Counted from the stretch's first letter, positions 45,511 to 57,960 are shown. The stretch: 64,000 nucleotides of DNA from Poecilobothrus nobilitatus (GCA_947095535.1 OX352772.1:320302018-320366017), one strand, 5' to 3'. A program made the numbers and translations. Notes: generated from the sequence alone by a model not told the origin.

Positions 45511-45541
45511 GTAAAATTTAAAAAAAAAAATAATAAAAAAA

Positions 45542-46515
45542 ACAAGGTAGTATGTAAAACCAAAGGTTTTTAAAGGCACACATTTTCTAAAAGGCAATGA
45601 AAATAGTTTACACTAGTCATTTGCATCAAAATTTGTAAAGTTTTACGATTATCAGGAAAAAATGTTCTTCAATTTTAATAAAAAAGCTTCTTCAATTTTA
45701 AGAAAAGCTGTCAGCCCATGTAAAAATATAATGTTGAAGTTATGTATTTAACTTTGAAAAAATTTGACCAGATTTCTAAGTTAGATTTCAGCCAGAACCA
45801 GATTTCATAAGGTAGTATGTAAAACCAAAGGTTTTTAAAGGCACACATTTTCTAAAAGGCAATGAAAATAGTTTACACTAGTCATTTGCATCAAAATTTG
45901 TAAAGTTTTACGATTATCAGGAAAAAATTTTCTTCAATTTTAATAAAAAAGCTTCTTCAATTTTAAGAAAAGCTGTCAGCCCATGTAAAAATATAATGTT
46001 GAAGTTATGTATTTAACTTTGAAAAAATTTGACCAGATTTCTAAGTTACAGGTATCCATAAATTAAAAATTTTTAATTCCTGAACACCAATAGCTTTTAA
46101 ATATGGTGAGGTAGAAAAAAATTCTGATAGATCATATTTGTCTTAAAATTTCAAGGTTCCATTTAGAAAAGTGCCAGATTTATGAAGGAAGCAAAAATCT
46201 CCAAACATTTTCTTTTCACATAATGGTAATTTAGTTATTGATTGAGAGAGCTGAAAAAAAAATCCTGTTGTTCCAAATTTTAGATTAGAAAATTTTTAAG
46301 CAGAATCTTAGCTGGCGTTCTGTAATGGATTAAAAAATTAAAAAAGTTGTTTTACATTATTTAATTTTTTTTAAGAATAAGATGGTTAAAATTCCATTAT
46401 CCTATCTTAAACGGGATACAAGTTTTGTTCAACGGTATACAAGTTCAACAGATAGACGAATCAACGGACAAGAGTAAAACTAATAAGGAAATTTTTCAAA
46501 AAATGGAAAAAAATA
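45542..46515 (+). mobile_element. Family B element with a 265-bp tandem duplication of its head
   Basis: The head AACAAGGTAGTATGTAAAAC with CAAAGGTTTTTAAAGGCACA starts at 45542 and again at 45807. Both copies continue through TTCTAAAAGGCAATGAAAAT, CATTTGCATCAAAATTTG and GCTGTCAGCCCATGTAAAAA to TTTGACCAGATTTCTAAGTTA. They are almost identical, with a step of 265 bp. After the second copy the element proceeds to AGTTTTGTTCAACGG, an eroded core (AGATAGACGAATCAACGGAC) and a decayed hairpin end near 46500. Confidence 0.88.
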
Positions 46516-48899
46516 AGAATAGAAATAAAATAATATATTCGAATATGGGTTGCCAATTAGCATTAATTGTTTTTAATTTAAAAAAAAAAATGTTTTTTTT
46601 TTTTTTTTAAATAGTAAAAATAGAAAATAGGAGCAATAAAACATTGATTTTAATTTTGATTGGTTATTAGAGTCAATGCAGAATTAAATTCTGCACAGTT
46701 TGTAAAAATAATATAATTGTACAAACCAAATAAATAATATTACAAAATAAATTAATAAAAAATATTTAATAATATAAAAACGACATCTTGTTTATCCCAT
46801 TTGTGCTTTACAAAAAAGCAGTCATGTAAAAGTCATGTGAACAGTTATATGAACTAACAAACCATACAAATTTGACATCTACAACTTGACATGTTAGCTT
46901 GATTCTAAGTTACCAATAATTATCATAATTACTAAAGATAAATATGTCAACAAAAATCTTAATTATTAGAAAACCCAAATGAAAGACGTTCGTACTATAA
47001 AATAATAAAATTACAAACAATAAGAAAACAATACAAAACATTTCAGAGATTGTATTTTTAACCATAAATTTCTACATATCCATTAAAAAAATAAATAAAT
47101 GCTAGACATTAAGTGTAAAGAGAAAAAAAAAACGAATATCTTTTGTTGCAATTTTCGCGATATTCAACTTTAAAAATTTGAAGAAAGAAAAAACTAAAAA
47201 TATATAGTTTTTTTTGTAGCATTCATCCAGATAAGATTTTAATTTTTTTTTTTTTTCTTTAGTTGGTTGTCTTTGGTGATTACCTTCTTCTTCATTCTCT
47301 TACATTTTTTCAGCTAATATTATTTTTCTTTTATATTTGGTTTTTCTACTTTTTTTTTTTTCTCTTTTTTTTTTATAATGAGAAAGAAAAAAATATACAT
47401 ACATATACATACATATAACATAATATAATATTTCATAGTTTTGTTGTATAACCCATAAAAATTGTTAATATTAAGATAAACGTCATCTTGACAATATTTA
47501 ATATTAGGGTTTTAAGAGCACTTTACTGAGAAAAGAAAATCATGTTATTCATTTTTTTTTTTGTTTTTGTTTTTTATTCACTTTATATATAGGACCAAAC
47601 ACGGGTAATCTAAAAATGATAAAAACCTTGCTTTTCTTTCTTATTATTATTTAATAAGTAAAAGATTTTCTTAAATTTTATTTTATCTTTATTTCTAATT
47701 TTCTTTCTTCTGTAGTTCATCTTTAATAAATTATTCATACATAATATAGAAAATTTCTTTTCACAAAAACAGTAACAAAAACATTAAAAAAGAGAAAAAA
47801 AAAAAGAAGAAGAAAAAAAACTTAAGTTGCAAAAGCAAAGTAATTATAATGATGTTAAACTGTTTTCATAAGGTTATTTAAAGGCGAACTGTCTGATAAT
47901 AAAATTCTTTTCAATTGTGTATAATTTTTTTTTGTTTTTTTCTTTATTTGAATTTTTTACTCTTATGTACATAGGTATATATTCAACACAATTTGTATAA
48001 GTATTGGAACCGTCAGTCAAATATTTTTTCTGTAGACCACACAATCAGAAGGCTCAGGAGTATAGGCTCAAGAGGAAATACTCATAGTTCAAAAATTATA
48101 ATTAAAAACCTGATTGACCCAAATTTTAATATATTTAAGTTTTACTTAAAACTTTGATTTTTGTGAATTGTTAATGGCAGTTCAAACAAAAAAAAAATGT
48201 TTGATTGTTTTCTGATTAATTTTATAACAAGTCTAGCAATGAGGACATTCATGACTCCTAAAATATTAATGAAACTTCATACAATTAAATTTAACGAACC
48301 AGTATATTTTATATAAATAATTTGGGTTTTTTAGAAATCGAAAGAAATGGTTGAATAAAAAATCGTCTTTGAATTTTATAATGTAGAAAATATTCTAACT
48401 TCTATCAATCAACAAATTAAAAGTTAGTTCAAAAAGGGGAAGTGCATATATTTTTGCGAACTAAAAACTGTTATTTGGAACAACAAAATTCATAACTTAC
48501 TAAATTAAATTTTAAAGGTATATATTGGAAGGAAACCTTCATCATATACATTTTTATCATATACCAAAATTATTTAATCATTATTTTATATTAAGATAAA
48601 AATTATTATGACATAAACTATTACGACCTTAACTTCTATTTTATTCAGTCAATCCAATAAATTAACCCTCCTGTATTATAAGATAATATGCCCATGGGTT
48701 AAGATGTTAACCCATCCTGTATTATAAAATAATTAACTTTTTTGTTTTTTATTTATAAATCACAATCTAGGAACATATCTTCATTTGTATTACAAGTAGT
48801 TGTTACCATATGGGATAGAATAAGAATCGGAAAAATTCAGATAAAGGGGTGTTGGAAGTTAAGTGCGCATTATGAACCTGCTTTTTTTTGTTTTACGAG
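46516..48899. other. AT-rich stretch without a recognised gene
   Basis: Long AT-rich sequence with poly(T) runs near 47240, 47350 and 47550, an ACATACATATACATACATAT microsatellite near 47396 and a GAAGAAGAAAA purine run near 47800. No feature is supported. Confidence 0.55.
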
Positions 48900-49290
48900 G
48901 GTAGATGGGAATCATCGAAAGACACTATAGAGGAGTGAAACCAAAGACACTAAAGAGGAGTGAGACTTTATACACGAAACACCACCTCCCTTTTTTGACC
49001 AAACAATAGCTTATACGATCTATAGTACTTATATACTGCCTGGTCAAAGGCCTTCACCTTGAATCCTTGCAGCACGTTGTAAAAGTATAATCACCACTAA
49101 TTCTGGGAAACATATAAGGTTCCACATTTGCGATGTTTGTACTACAAAAGAGCATCGTTTAAATGCATCTTGAATTTAGATCATAGGTGATTCCACGAAG
49201 TAAGAGTGAGCAAATGCAGCCTCTCATAAATGTTCGTTGTAATTGTTTGAGAGGTGAATCATCAGTAATTTTATTTTATTAGAGCAAGTG
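48900..49290. other. GC-richer segment of unknown origin
   Basis: The block starts with GAGGGTAGATGGGAATCATC and a 25-bp tandem repeat (AAAGACACTATAGAGGAGTG at 48918 and its variant at 48943). It continues with CACCACCTCCC and GCCTGGTCAAAGGCCTTCAC. Its composition suggests a retroelement 3' UTR. A related word CTCGAAAGACACTAATGAAA occurs near 43927, but no coding motif is attached. Confidence 0.3.
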
Positions 49291-49342
49291 CCATTATCTA
49301 CAAAATTCACAAAATTATCTTTAGGATCATCATTATTCCTTT

Positions 49343-49984
49343 ATACACGTATGAACTATGTTCAAGAGTATAATAAATTTGCCTTTACGTTGGTAGCACC
49401 TTAAAGGAGTCGAGATAGATATGGTGTCAAAGGTATGAATGGAATTCTTGGAATTTAATGAAGCTAGGCGTCTGCAATCTTCTAAATGACGATCAAGTTT
49501 TATGGTAACAACTTCTGCAAAATTTGATTCTGATGGTGCGACGGGTTCGTTTAGCTGCCATACAACTTCTCTGTTTCAATGAGAATAATTCAGTGTCTAT
49601 TGAAGCTAGGTATCTAATTTTGTGAAGAGGTGTCGAGTTACATGCCAACAATTTTTGTAAAATTTAGTTGATCTAGAGCAGCCGGTTCAGGCTTCTTGCA
49701 CCTCATGGAATTTAATGAACCTTGACGTCTGCAATCTTGCAAATGAAGGTCAAGTTGTATGGCATCAACTTCTGTAAAATTTGGTTGTGCTGGTGCAATA
49801 GATTTGGGTAGCTGTCATACGGCTCCACAATTTACATAAATATATCTCGGTAGTTATAACGTCGGTACTAAAACATCTGAAATTGTTTAAAAGATTATAC
49901 AGTTATTTAGAAACAGGATACATTACCTTCAAATTGGTATCCCAGAGTTGACATAGTCTACTCTAATGCACTTTTCCTCGTTTT
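49343..49984 (-). mobile_element. Family A element with its GTCC core deleted
   Basis: The hairpin end ATACACGTATGAACTATGTT-CAAGAGTAT (49343-49371) leads to AAAGGAGTCGAGATAGATATG. After GGTATGAATGG the sequence jumps straight into the central repeats (GAATTTAATGAAGCTAGGCG), so the GTCC core and its flanks are missing. The central units then run to the normal far end (GGTATCCCAGAGTTGACA, TAGTCTACTCTAATGCAC). Confidence 0.82.
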
Positions 49985-50544
49985 AATTAAATTTTCATTC
50001 ACAATGAACTTGTGTTAAAATTAATCTTTAATTTTTTTTTACTTCAGAGTACATATAAAAAAAATAACCACATTCATTTTCCTTATATAATTTTTTCAAA
50101 ACTATTTTAAAATTTTTTTTTTTTTTAAATATATTTAATTTTTCTTTCTTTTACTTCAATTTAATTAGTATTTTTTTAAATTTTTTATTTTTTTTTTTTT
50201 GTTTTTGTACTTTAATTGAATAAGTTCATTAAACTGGGAATCGATAATTATGAACTGATTATATTAAATACCTTTTAAAGAAAATCTAACAACATAAAAT
50301 CTTTTCTTAAACTCATTTATAACAGAATGATTTTATGTAAATTATTTTTTTATTTTTTCTTTATTTTCGAAAAAAAAGATATCTCTATGGTAATTTCAGT
50401 ATAGAAACTCCTCAGTCATTGGACTTTTAAAACAGAAAAATACCAGAATAATGTTTTTTTTTTGTTTAATGTTTGTTTTTGCTCTTGACTATATCATCAG
50501 TAATGGTATCTTTTCAACACCATTCACCTTTAAATTCTTTAAAA

Positions 50545-52776
50545 AACGAGGAAGAGTGCAGTAGAGTAGACTGTGTCAACTCTGGGATACCCGTATGAAC
50601 GTAATATATCCTGTTTCTATAAAACTTGATCATCTTTTAAAAACATTCAGAGTTTTAGTACCGAACTACAGAGATATATTTATGTAAATTGTGGAGTTGT
50701 ATGATAGCTACCCGAATCTATTGCGCCTAGCTTCATTAAGTTCCAAGAAATGCAAAAAGCCTGAACCGGCTGCTTTAGACCATTCAAATTTTACAAAAGT
50801 TTTTGGCATGCAACTTGACACTTTTTCACTAAATTTCAGATACCTAGCTTCAATAGACACTGAGTTATTTTCATTTAAAAAGAGAAGTTGTATGGCAACT
50901 ATCCGAACCTGTCATATCATCACAACAAAATTTTACAGAAGTTGTTGCATTAAAACTCGATCATCATTTGCAAAATTTCAGATACCTAGATTGAATAGAC
51001 ACTGGGTTATTTCCATTTAAAGAAAGAAGTTGTATGGCAGCTACTCGAACCCGGCGGCCGAAAATGCTGGAGTTAAATAGCAAAACTAACAATTTTGCAA
51101 GAGTGACGTAAAAAAAATTTCAGCCTCCTAGCTCCTTTATTTTTTGAGTTATCGTGCGGACGGACACTGAGTTCTTTTCATTTAAAAAGAGATTTTGTAT
51201 GGCAGCTACCCGAACCCGTCGTACCAGCACAACCAAATTTTGTAGAAGTTGTTGCCATAAAACTTGATCATCATTTGCAAAATTTCAGATACTTAGATTG
51301 AACAGACACTGGGTTATTTCTATTTAAAGAAAGAAGTTGTATGGCAGCTACTCGAACCCGGCGGCCGAAAATGCTGGAGTTAAATAGCAAAACTAACAAT
51401 TTTGTAAAAGTGATGTAAAAAAAATTGCAGCCTCCTAACTCCTTTATTTTTTGAGTTATAGTGCGGACGGACACTGAGTTCTTTCATTTAAAAAGAGATT
51501 TTGTATGGCAGCTACCCGAACCCGTCACACCACCACAACCAAATTTTGCAGAAGTTGTTGCCATAAAACTTGATCATCATTTGCAAAATTTCAGATACCT
51601 AGATTGAACAGACACTGGGTTATTTCTATTTAAAGAAAGACGTTGTATGGCAGCTACTCGAACCCGGCGGCCGAAAATGCTGGAGTTAAATAGCAAAACT
51701 AACAATTTTGCAAGAGTGACGTAAAAAAAATTTCAGCCTCCTAGCTCCTCTATTTTTTGAGTTATCGTGCGGACGGACACTGAGTTCTTTTCATTTAAAA
51801 AGAGATTTTGTATGGCAGCTACCCGAACCCGTCGCACCAGCACAACCAAATTTTGTAGAAGTTGTTGCCATAAAACGTGATCATCATTTGCAAAATTTCA
51901 GACGCCTAGCTTCATTAGGTTCCAAGAGGTGCAAGAAGTCTGAACCGGCTGCTCTAGACCAAACAAATTTTACAAAAGTTGTTGGCATATAACTCGACAC
52001 TTCTTTACTAAATTTCAGATTCCTAGCTTCAATAAACACTGAGTTATTCTCATTTAACCGGATAAGTTGTATGGCAGCTACCCGAACCCGCCGCACCACC
52101 ACAACCAAATTTTACAAAAGTTGTTGCCATAAAACTTGATCATCATTTGCAAAATGTCAGACGCCTAGCTTCATTAGGTTCCAAGAGGTGCAAGAAGTCT
52201 GAACCGGCTGCTCTAGACCAACCAAATTTTACAAAAGTTGTTGGCATGTAACTCGACACCTCTTTACTAAATTTCAGATTCCTAGCTTCAATAAACACTG
52301 AGTTATTCTCATTTAAACGGAGAAGTTGTATGGCAGCTACCCGAACCCGCTGCACCAGCACAACCAAATTTTACAGAAGTTGTTGCCATAAAACTTGATC
52401 ATCATTTGCAAAATTTCAGAAACCTAGCTTGAATAGATACTGAGTTATTTCTATATAAAGATAGAAGTTGTATGGCAGCTACTCGAACCCGCCGACCGAA
52501 AATGTTGGATTTAAATAGCAAAACTAACAATTTTGCAAAAGTGACGTAAAAAAAATTTCAGCCCCCTAGCTCCTTTATTTTTTGAGTTATCGTGCGGACG
52601 GACGGACGGACGGACGGACGGACGGACGGACGGACGGACGTACATGGCTTAATCGACTCAGAATTCGATTCTGAGCCGATCCATACCTTTGACACTATAT
52701 CTAGCTCGACTCCTTTAAGGTGTCACAAACGTAATGGCAAATTTATTATACCCTTGAACATAGTTCATACGGGTAT
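50545..52776 (+). mobile_element. Expanded family A Helitron-like element with a central tandem array
   Basis: The element begins CGAGGAAGAGTGCAGTAGAG at 50547. Its subterminal repeat GATACCCGTATGAACGT lies near 50586. It ends in the hairpin ATACCCTTGAAC-ATA-GTTCATACGGGTAT (52748-52776), whose right arm is the complement of the subterminal repeat. In between, TATGGC(A)GCTAC marks recur at 50891, 51033, 51198, 51340, 51504, 51646, 51811, 52070, 52329 and 52471. Steps are 142, 165, 142, 164, 142, 165, 259, 259 and 142 bp. Three successive higher-order units of 306-307 bp start at 51054, 51361 and 51667 (GCGGCCGAAAATGCTGG). Two 259-bp units start at 51901 and 52160. The (GGAC)11 core lies just before the hairpin. 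At 2.2 kb it is two to three times longer than the other family A copies. Open frames inside are by-products of the repeats. Confidence 0.9.
52596..52640. repeat. (GGAC)11 microsatellite
   Basis: 45 bp of perfect GGAC repeats lie about 110 bp before the 3' hairpin of the expanded family A element. This is the longest GTCC/GGAC tract in the window. Growth of this core is a known feature of mini-me/DINE elements. Confidence 0.97.
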
Positions 52777-53121
52777 AAAAAAAATTGTTTTTATCCTGAA
52801 TTTTCTATGTCATATTCAAATTCATTATATAATCTAGATCTTAACTTAAGCTATTATAAGATAAAATTTTTCTTCCAAAGTTCTATTCAAAGTGATTGGT
52901 AAGGAAATTTTTCTATAATATCATGTCAAATATAGTATACAAGCCCTTCTATTATATTTTATCTCACCTATACAAAAAAAAATATATATATATACATATA
53001 TCTACATATTAATCTAGTTAATTTAATCGGTAAACTTGCATAAGTTAAAAAAAAGACATACAATCAACGATATGAAACTTCAATGTATATGGAAAATTTT
53101 GGTTTGAAGCATCATTAGAAC

Positions 53122-53157
<36 letters not shown>

Positions 53158-54447
53158 TTTCTTATAGTTTTTCTTTTAAGAAAATTTTCTAGATACGATC
53201 TTCATCCTTTAAAATGCTAATATTAATTTTTTTTTTCTTAATTTTAGTTTATTCATTGTTGAAATACGGTTTCATTTTAACTGTCTATTTGTTGTCATTC
53301 TGTTCTTATGACTGTCATTTTGACTCATTCAATAAATAGCATTTAGCATATTAGTTTATGATTCTAAATATTTGAAGGTCAAAATTTCCTGATGAAGTTC
53401 AAAAGTGAACATATTAATTTATTCCGTGAAAATGTTTGAAACTTTGTAATAACTTTGTAGTAGTGAATGTAACCAAGTTATTAGGATAAACCAACTTTAA
53501 GGAAATTGACTTTACAAAATTGTGTCCCAGCCGTAAACAAATGGCGGTTAATGATGAACAGTTAAAAAATGAAGATAAAAATATTAAGGTAAAAATTGAA
53601 TAAAATACATATGGATTTTTATTACCTTCGAAATTTGATGGATTGCTTTATAATAAAAACAGTACAAAGAAGGGGTTTTTGATATCATTAAATATTTTAA
53701 GGATAAAAGTATAACGAATACTTTTAAGTAGATTACGAGCTGTTTAACCTAGTATGTTTCTTAGGTCATTAAGAGCTTAGTATATTTGATTATAATTATT
53801 TGTATTGTTTTTTACATTATTATCATTTTTTCCCCTACGTTTTCATGAACTATCCATAAACACTAATTTGTGGGTATAATAGTTAATTTCTGTTCAAAAC
53901 AAAAAAGTAGAAAAAGAAACCATTTTTTAAAGTTCCAATATATTTCAGCTTGTATAAATTCGACTGCTTTTATGAAAACTTTTTGGAAAGTAAAATATTT
54001 GTTATTACCACCAGATATGCGATGGGCAATATTTCAGCTCATTAGATGCTCTGTTCCTGTGATATAGTTGTTCAGCAATGTTAAACAAAATGCAGATAAA
54101 GAAATACAATTATTGAAGTAAAATTTAGACAAAGTGTTACGAAAAAAATAACGTTATTCATTTAAAACTATTAATTTATTTTTAAATTTATAAATCAAAA
54201 CTATTTTTGTCGTTTTCTGTCGTTTCCGTCTTGTACCAACTCTTTTAGATTTTATCTATATACAATATTATAATTCGTTATTGCAATTGAAAAATTTGTT
54301 TTTGCAGAGACTAAAGTGACTATTATCGGAAAATAATATATAAAGAAAGACAAAAATATGTAAAGGATAAATTTTACCCGTTAATACTACCGTCCTTTTC
54401 GACGACAACTATAATAGTAATTAATTTATTAGTAATACTTAATAGTA
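52777..54447. other. AT-rich stretch with a 31-bp poly(T) run
   Basis: An uninterrupted run of 31 T lies at about 53124-53154. The patch 53390-54120 is more complex but shows no coding pattern or recognised repeat. Confidence 0.5.
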
Positions 54448-55736
54448 ACAAGGTAGAATGTAAACCAACGGTTTTTAAAAGCGCACATTTCCAAAACTCA
54501 ATACAAACTGTTTAGAAGTGTGACTTATACAAAAATTTGAAAATTTCATGTAATAAGAAAAAATGTGAAAATAGGACATTTTTGAAATTTTGAGGGGCCG
54601 TAAGTCCGGAATCCTATATAACTAAGAAAAGCTGATAACACACGTAAAAATATATTATTGAACCTTTAATTTTCATGTCTTGCCGAAGAAAAATTTGTAC
54701 AGGTGCCTAAGTTACAGATGTCTAAAAATAGCCAATTTTCAATTTTTGAGGCGTAATAACTCTTAAAGAGGGGGTGTTACCAAAAAATTTTCTGAGGAAA
54801 CTTATACTAATTCTAAAAGTTCTTTCTTGTCTCAAAATTTTAGGTTCCTATCTAAAGGGGTGCCGGAGTTATGAAAAAAGAAATTTCATGCAAAATGTGG
54901 TTTTCACATAACGGTAAATTTAAATAGTAAATTACAAAAAATTTTGATATTGTTTTATATAGATAATAAAATTTTCGATCTTCTGGCGGTTTTAGATTGC
55001 AAAACTATTACGCAGAGCCCGAGATATATACATCTGAAAATGGGGCTTTTTCGCAATTTTGAAGAGCTGCAACTTTGGAACCCTTTGCAATTAAAATAAA
55101 CCTTTAACACACGTAAAAATATATTATTGTAGCTTTAATTTTTATATCTTGCAGAAGTAAAATATGTACAGGTTCCTAAGTTACAGGTGTTTAAAAATAG
55201 CAAATTTTCAATTTTTAAGCCCTAATAGCTCATAAACAGGGGGTGGTCCGAAAAAATTTTCTGAGCAAACTTATACTAATTCTAAAAGTTCTTTCTTGCC
55301 TCAAAATTTCAAGCTTCTATCTAGAAGCGTGCCGGAGTTATGAAAGTAGAAAAATCATGCAAAATTTGGTTTTTACATAACGGTAAATTTAAATACTAAA
55401 TTTAAAAAAATTGTATAATTTTGATATTAATTTACAAAGATAAAAGAAATACCTGTCGAATGACGTTTTCAGATTGAAAAAATCTTAAGCAGAACATAAG
55501 ATATATGCATTTAAAAATAGGGCTTTTTCAAAGTTTGAGGGGCTGTAGCTTCGTAATGGGGGGGGCTACATGAAAAAGTTGTTCCACAAAATTATTTTTT
55601 TTATGAGACCTACCTATGGTTAAAATTTTTTTTCTCTATCTTTAACGGTGTAGAAGTTTTGTAAACAGACGGACGGACGGACGGACAGAATGAAACTAAT
55701 AAGCACATTTTTTCAAAATTTTTTTGGAAATGTGCT
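54448..55736 (+). mobile_element. Best-preserved family B Helitron-like element
   Basis: The head AACAAGGTAGAATGTAAACC, with AAAAGCGCACATTTCCAAAA about 30 bp in, begins the element. CACGTAAAAATATATTATTG at 54641 and 55110 marks two internal direct repeats with a step of 469 bp; the second runs to about 55578. The end carries GTTTTGTAAACAGACGGACG with further GGAC units, TGAAACTAATA, and a hairpin AGCACATTT (55702-55710) / AAATGTGCT (55728-55736). The hairpin arm GGAAATGTGC is the complement of the subterminal GCGCACATTTCC in the head, the same design as family A. There is no protein-coding capacity. Confidence 0.88.
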
Positions 55737-57379
55737 AAAAAGATCCTTTGAGAGTTTGAAGAAATCTTAAGAAGAAAAATTACGTTATATTCTTTGAAAT
55801 TTTTTCATAATTTTTTCTAATTTTTATGAAAATACATAAAGCACTAAACTGTTATAAATTGATTGTGTCATCAAATATACTTATCTAAATTGTATTATTA
55901 CAATAACGTATAAAATAGTTTCTTAATATTAATTTTTTTTTTTTTTTGTATATTAACAATGAAAAAGAAAACTCCAAGGTTACTTTTAGAGTTTTATATT
56001 ATTGCATATATACATACATAAAAAAAAACGACAAATTGTAAATGGACAAAGAAAATTTTGTTCCTAATCTTCTTGTTTTTTTTTTTTTCATCTTTATTTT
56101 TCTTTTTTTCTTTTGATCCCTTTTTGTTTTGTTTGCTTTTCACAATAACGTCCATCACACAACATGTTGCATATTATACGTTATAATAGAAAATGATAAA
56201 TTGTTCTGATAATAGATTCTTACATTAAATCTGAATAAAGTTGTAACTTGTTATACAAACGACGATCAGCAAACCAAAAAAAAGAAAAAACGAACAAAAA
56301 AAAAATAGTTGAAAATTTTGATTTAGTATTAGAGGAGGATAATAAAGCACCGGAGGACATATGGTATGGTATATAACCTGCAAAACAAAAAAAAAAAAAA
56401 TTTTTTTTTCTGGGTTGTTAAATTTACTTTAACTTTTATTTTGCTTTTCTTTTTTTTTTTTTCTTTGGATAATACAATTATTCATAATTTGTATTTTATA
56501 TATGAGTTTTTTTTTTCGTTTTTTTTTTTTTCGTTATACAATAATACAAGAAAATTAATGGACTCTGGAATTAAATGTCATTTGATGTATTTTTTTTTAA
56601 AAGTGTTGTATAAAAATAAATATACAAACAATACAGGATTAATAAAAAATAAAAAAAAAAATAAAATAAAAAACTGTTATATTTGTATTACATAGTTTGT
56701 TAGTTCTGTTGTTAGAAAATTCTTAAATGTCATTTATTTAAATTTAGATGTGATGTATACATGTAAGTATGTAAAAGAAAGGGAACAAAAAAAAAAAAGA
56801 AAAAAATGAAAAAGAATCCTTAGTAAAAGGATAACAAAAAGAAAAAAAAAAAACATTATAATAATTGAATAATAGTTTTAGTTCAATGAACGCTCTTCTA
56901 GAAATAATTAATATGGTTTCAATGGATACTAGATATTTTATTAAAAAAAAAAAATCACTTTTCATTCAACAGAAGATGAAAATTACAAATTCATACACCA
57001 ATAAAATTTATATAATATAAAATATATTTAATATTATTTGTATATATATATTACATGAAAAAAATGTTTGTTTATTTTTTTTTTGTATTACAATGGATTT
57101 TCTATAATAGATACGCATATTTATATATATATTATATATATATATGAATTGGATATTCCTTAAACTAATAAATGTCAATTATTTTTTCCTCATTATTATT
57201 AATGAAATTTATAAATTTACTTCTATATATATAAATAAGAATACAATCTAAAATTTATTAATTTAAAGGTGGATGATCCAAAAATATTAAAAATAAATCA
57301 TTTACTATTTTTTTGTTTCATCACTCGTACAATATTTTGTCACCATGAACTAACGTACAGCAAAAAAAAAATTTCAGTC
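55737..57379. other. AT-rich low-complexity stretch
   Basis: Many homopolymers (55934, 56078, 56388, 56450, 56508, 56655, 56789) and (TA)n near 57120-57145. The open frames at 56366-56695 and 56744-56965 are homopolymer products. No gene is seen. Confidence 0.6.
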
Positions 57380-57960
57380 TGTTATTTCAAATTTTCAGTT
57401 AGTTTGAGATTTATTTCCCAACTTCATACCAATGAGAAATAAAGTTCCGGGGTGTAATTTCTTTGTCAACTTAATCGTAATTATACGACTTCTTGATTCT
57501 CGGAGTATTATTTTTCTTTCAGCTTAATCTGCGCGATTTCTTGAGAAATGAAGTCTGGGGTTGTTATTCTCAATGTATAACCCATTATGTAATACTCAAA
57601 GTTGAAAAAAAAAATTAAAAATTCAATAGTAATGTTTTTAACAAAAAACTCGTAGTTAAGATAAAATGTTTTATGAGATTTTTAGAGTCCAAGAAGGCAA
57701 ATAAACATGTTTTTGGATATGTGTCAATGTGTGACTAAATATGTCTGTAATAGATACATGAGTTCACAAATTTCACAAATGATTGAACGAAATTAGTTGA
57801 GATTTGGCAGAACGAATGGTTATCGCTTCTGAACAAAATCTGGAAGTAGATTCGACGATCATACAGTAAATATCTCCATGTAAAATAATGTGAAATAAAT
57901 GATAATATAAAAGTTTTTTGACCAAAATCGACACCAAAACCAGATTATTCGGTTTAATGA
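57380..57960. other. Moderately complex region of unknown nature
   Basis: A pair of loosely similar segments (ATGAGAAATAAAGTTCCGGG near 57432 and TTGAGAAATGAAGTCTGGGG near 57541) suggests an old duplication with a step of about 109 bp. 57740-57900 is also less AT-rich (GAGATTTGGCAGAACGAATG, GGAAGTAGATTCGACGATCA). No protein pattern or family seen elsewhere in the window is recognised. Confidence 0.3.

Noticed and set aside
50691..51020. 109-codon open frame as a possible gene
   Set aside because: It lies entirely in central repeat units of the family A element and has no family pattern.
51884..52367. Near-identical open frames of 74 codons at 51884-52108, 52143-52367 and 58513-58737
   Set aside because: They recur because the underlying repeat unit recurs. 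The 259-bp unit is not a multiple of three, so the frame does not continue between units. There is no start context and no recognised domain.
52596..52640. Possible CRISPR-like regular repeat
   Set aside because: The tract is a perfect 4-bp microsatellite without spacers, and the larger periodicities belong to a eukaryotic transposon array.
53124..53154. 31-base poly(T) as the tail of a minus-strand retrotransposon or processed gene
   Set aside because: No element body or target-site duplication could be recognised beside it; similar runs are frequent here.
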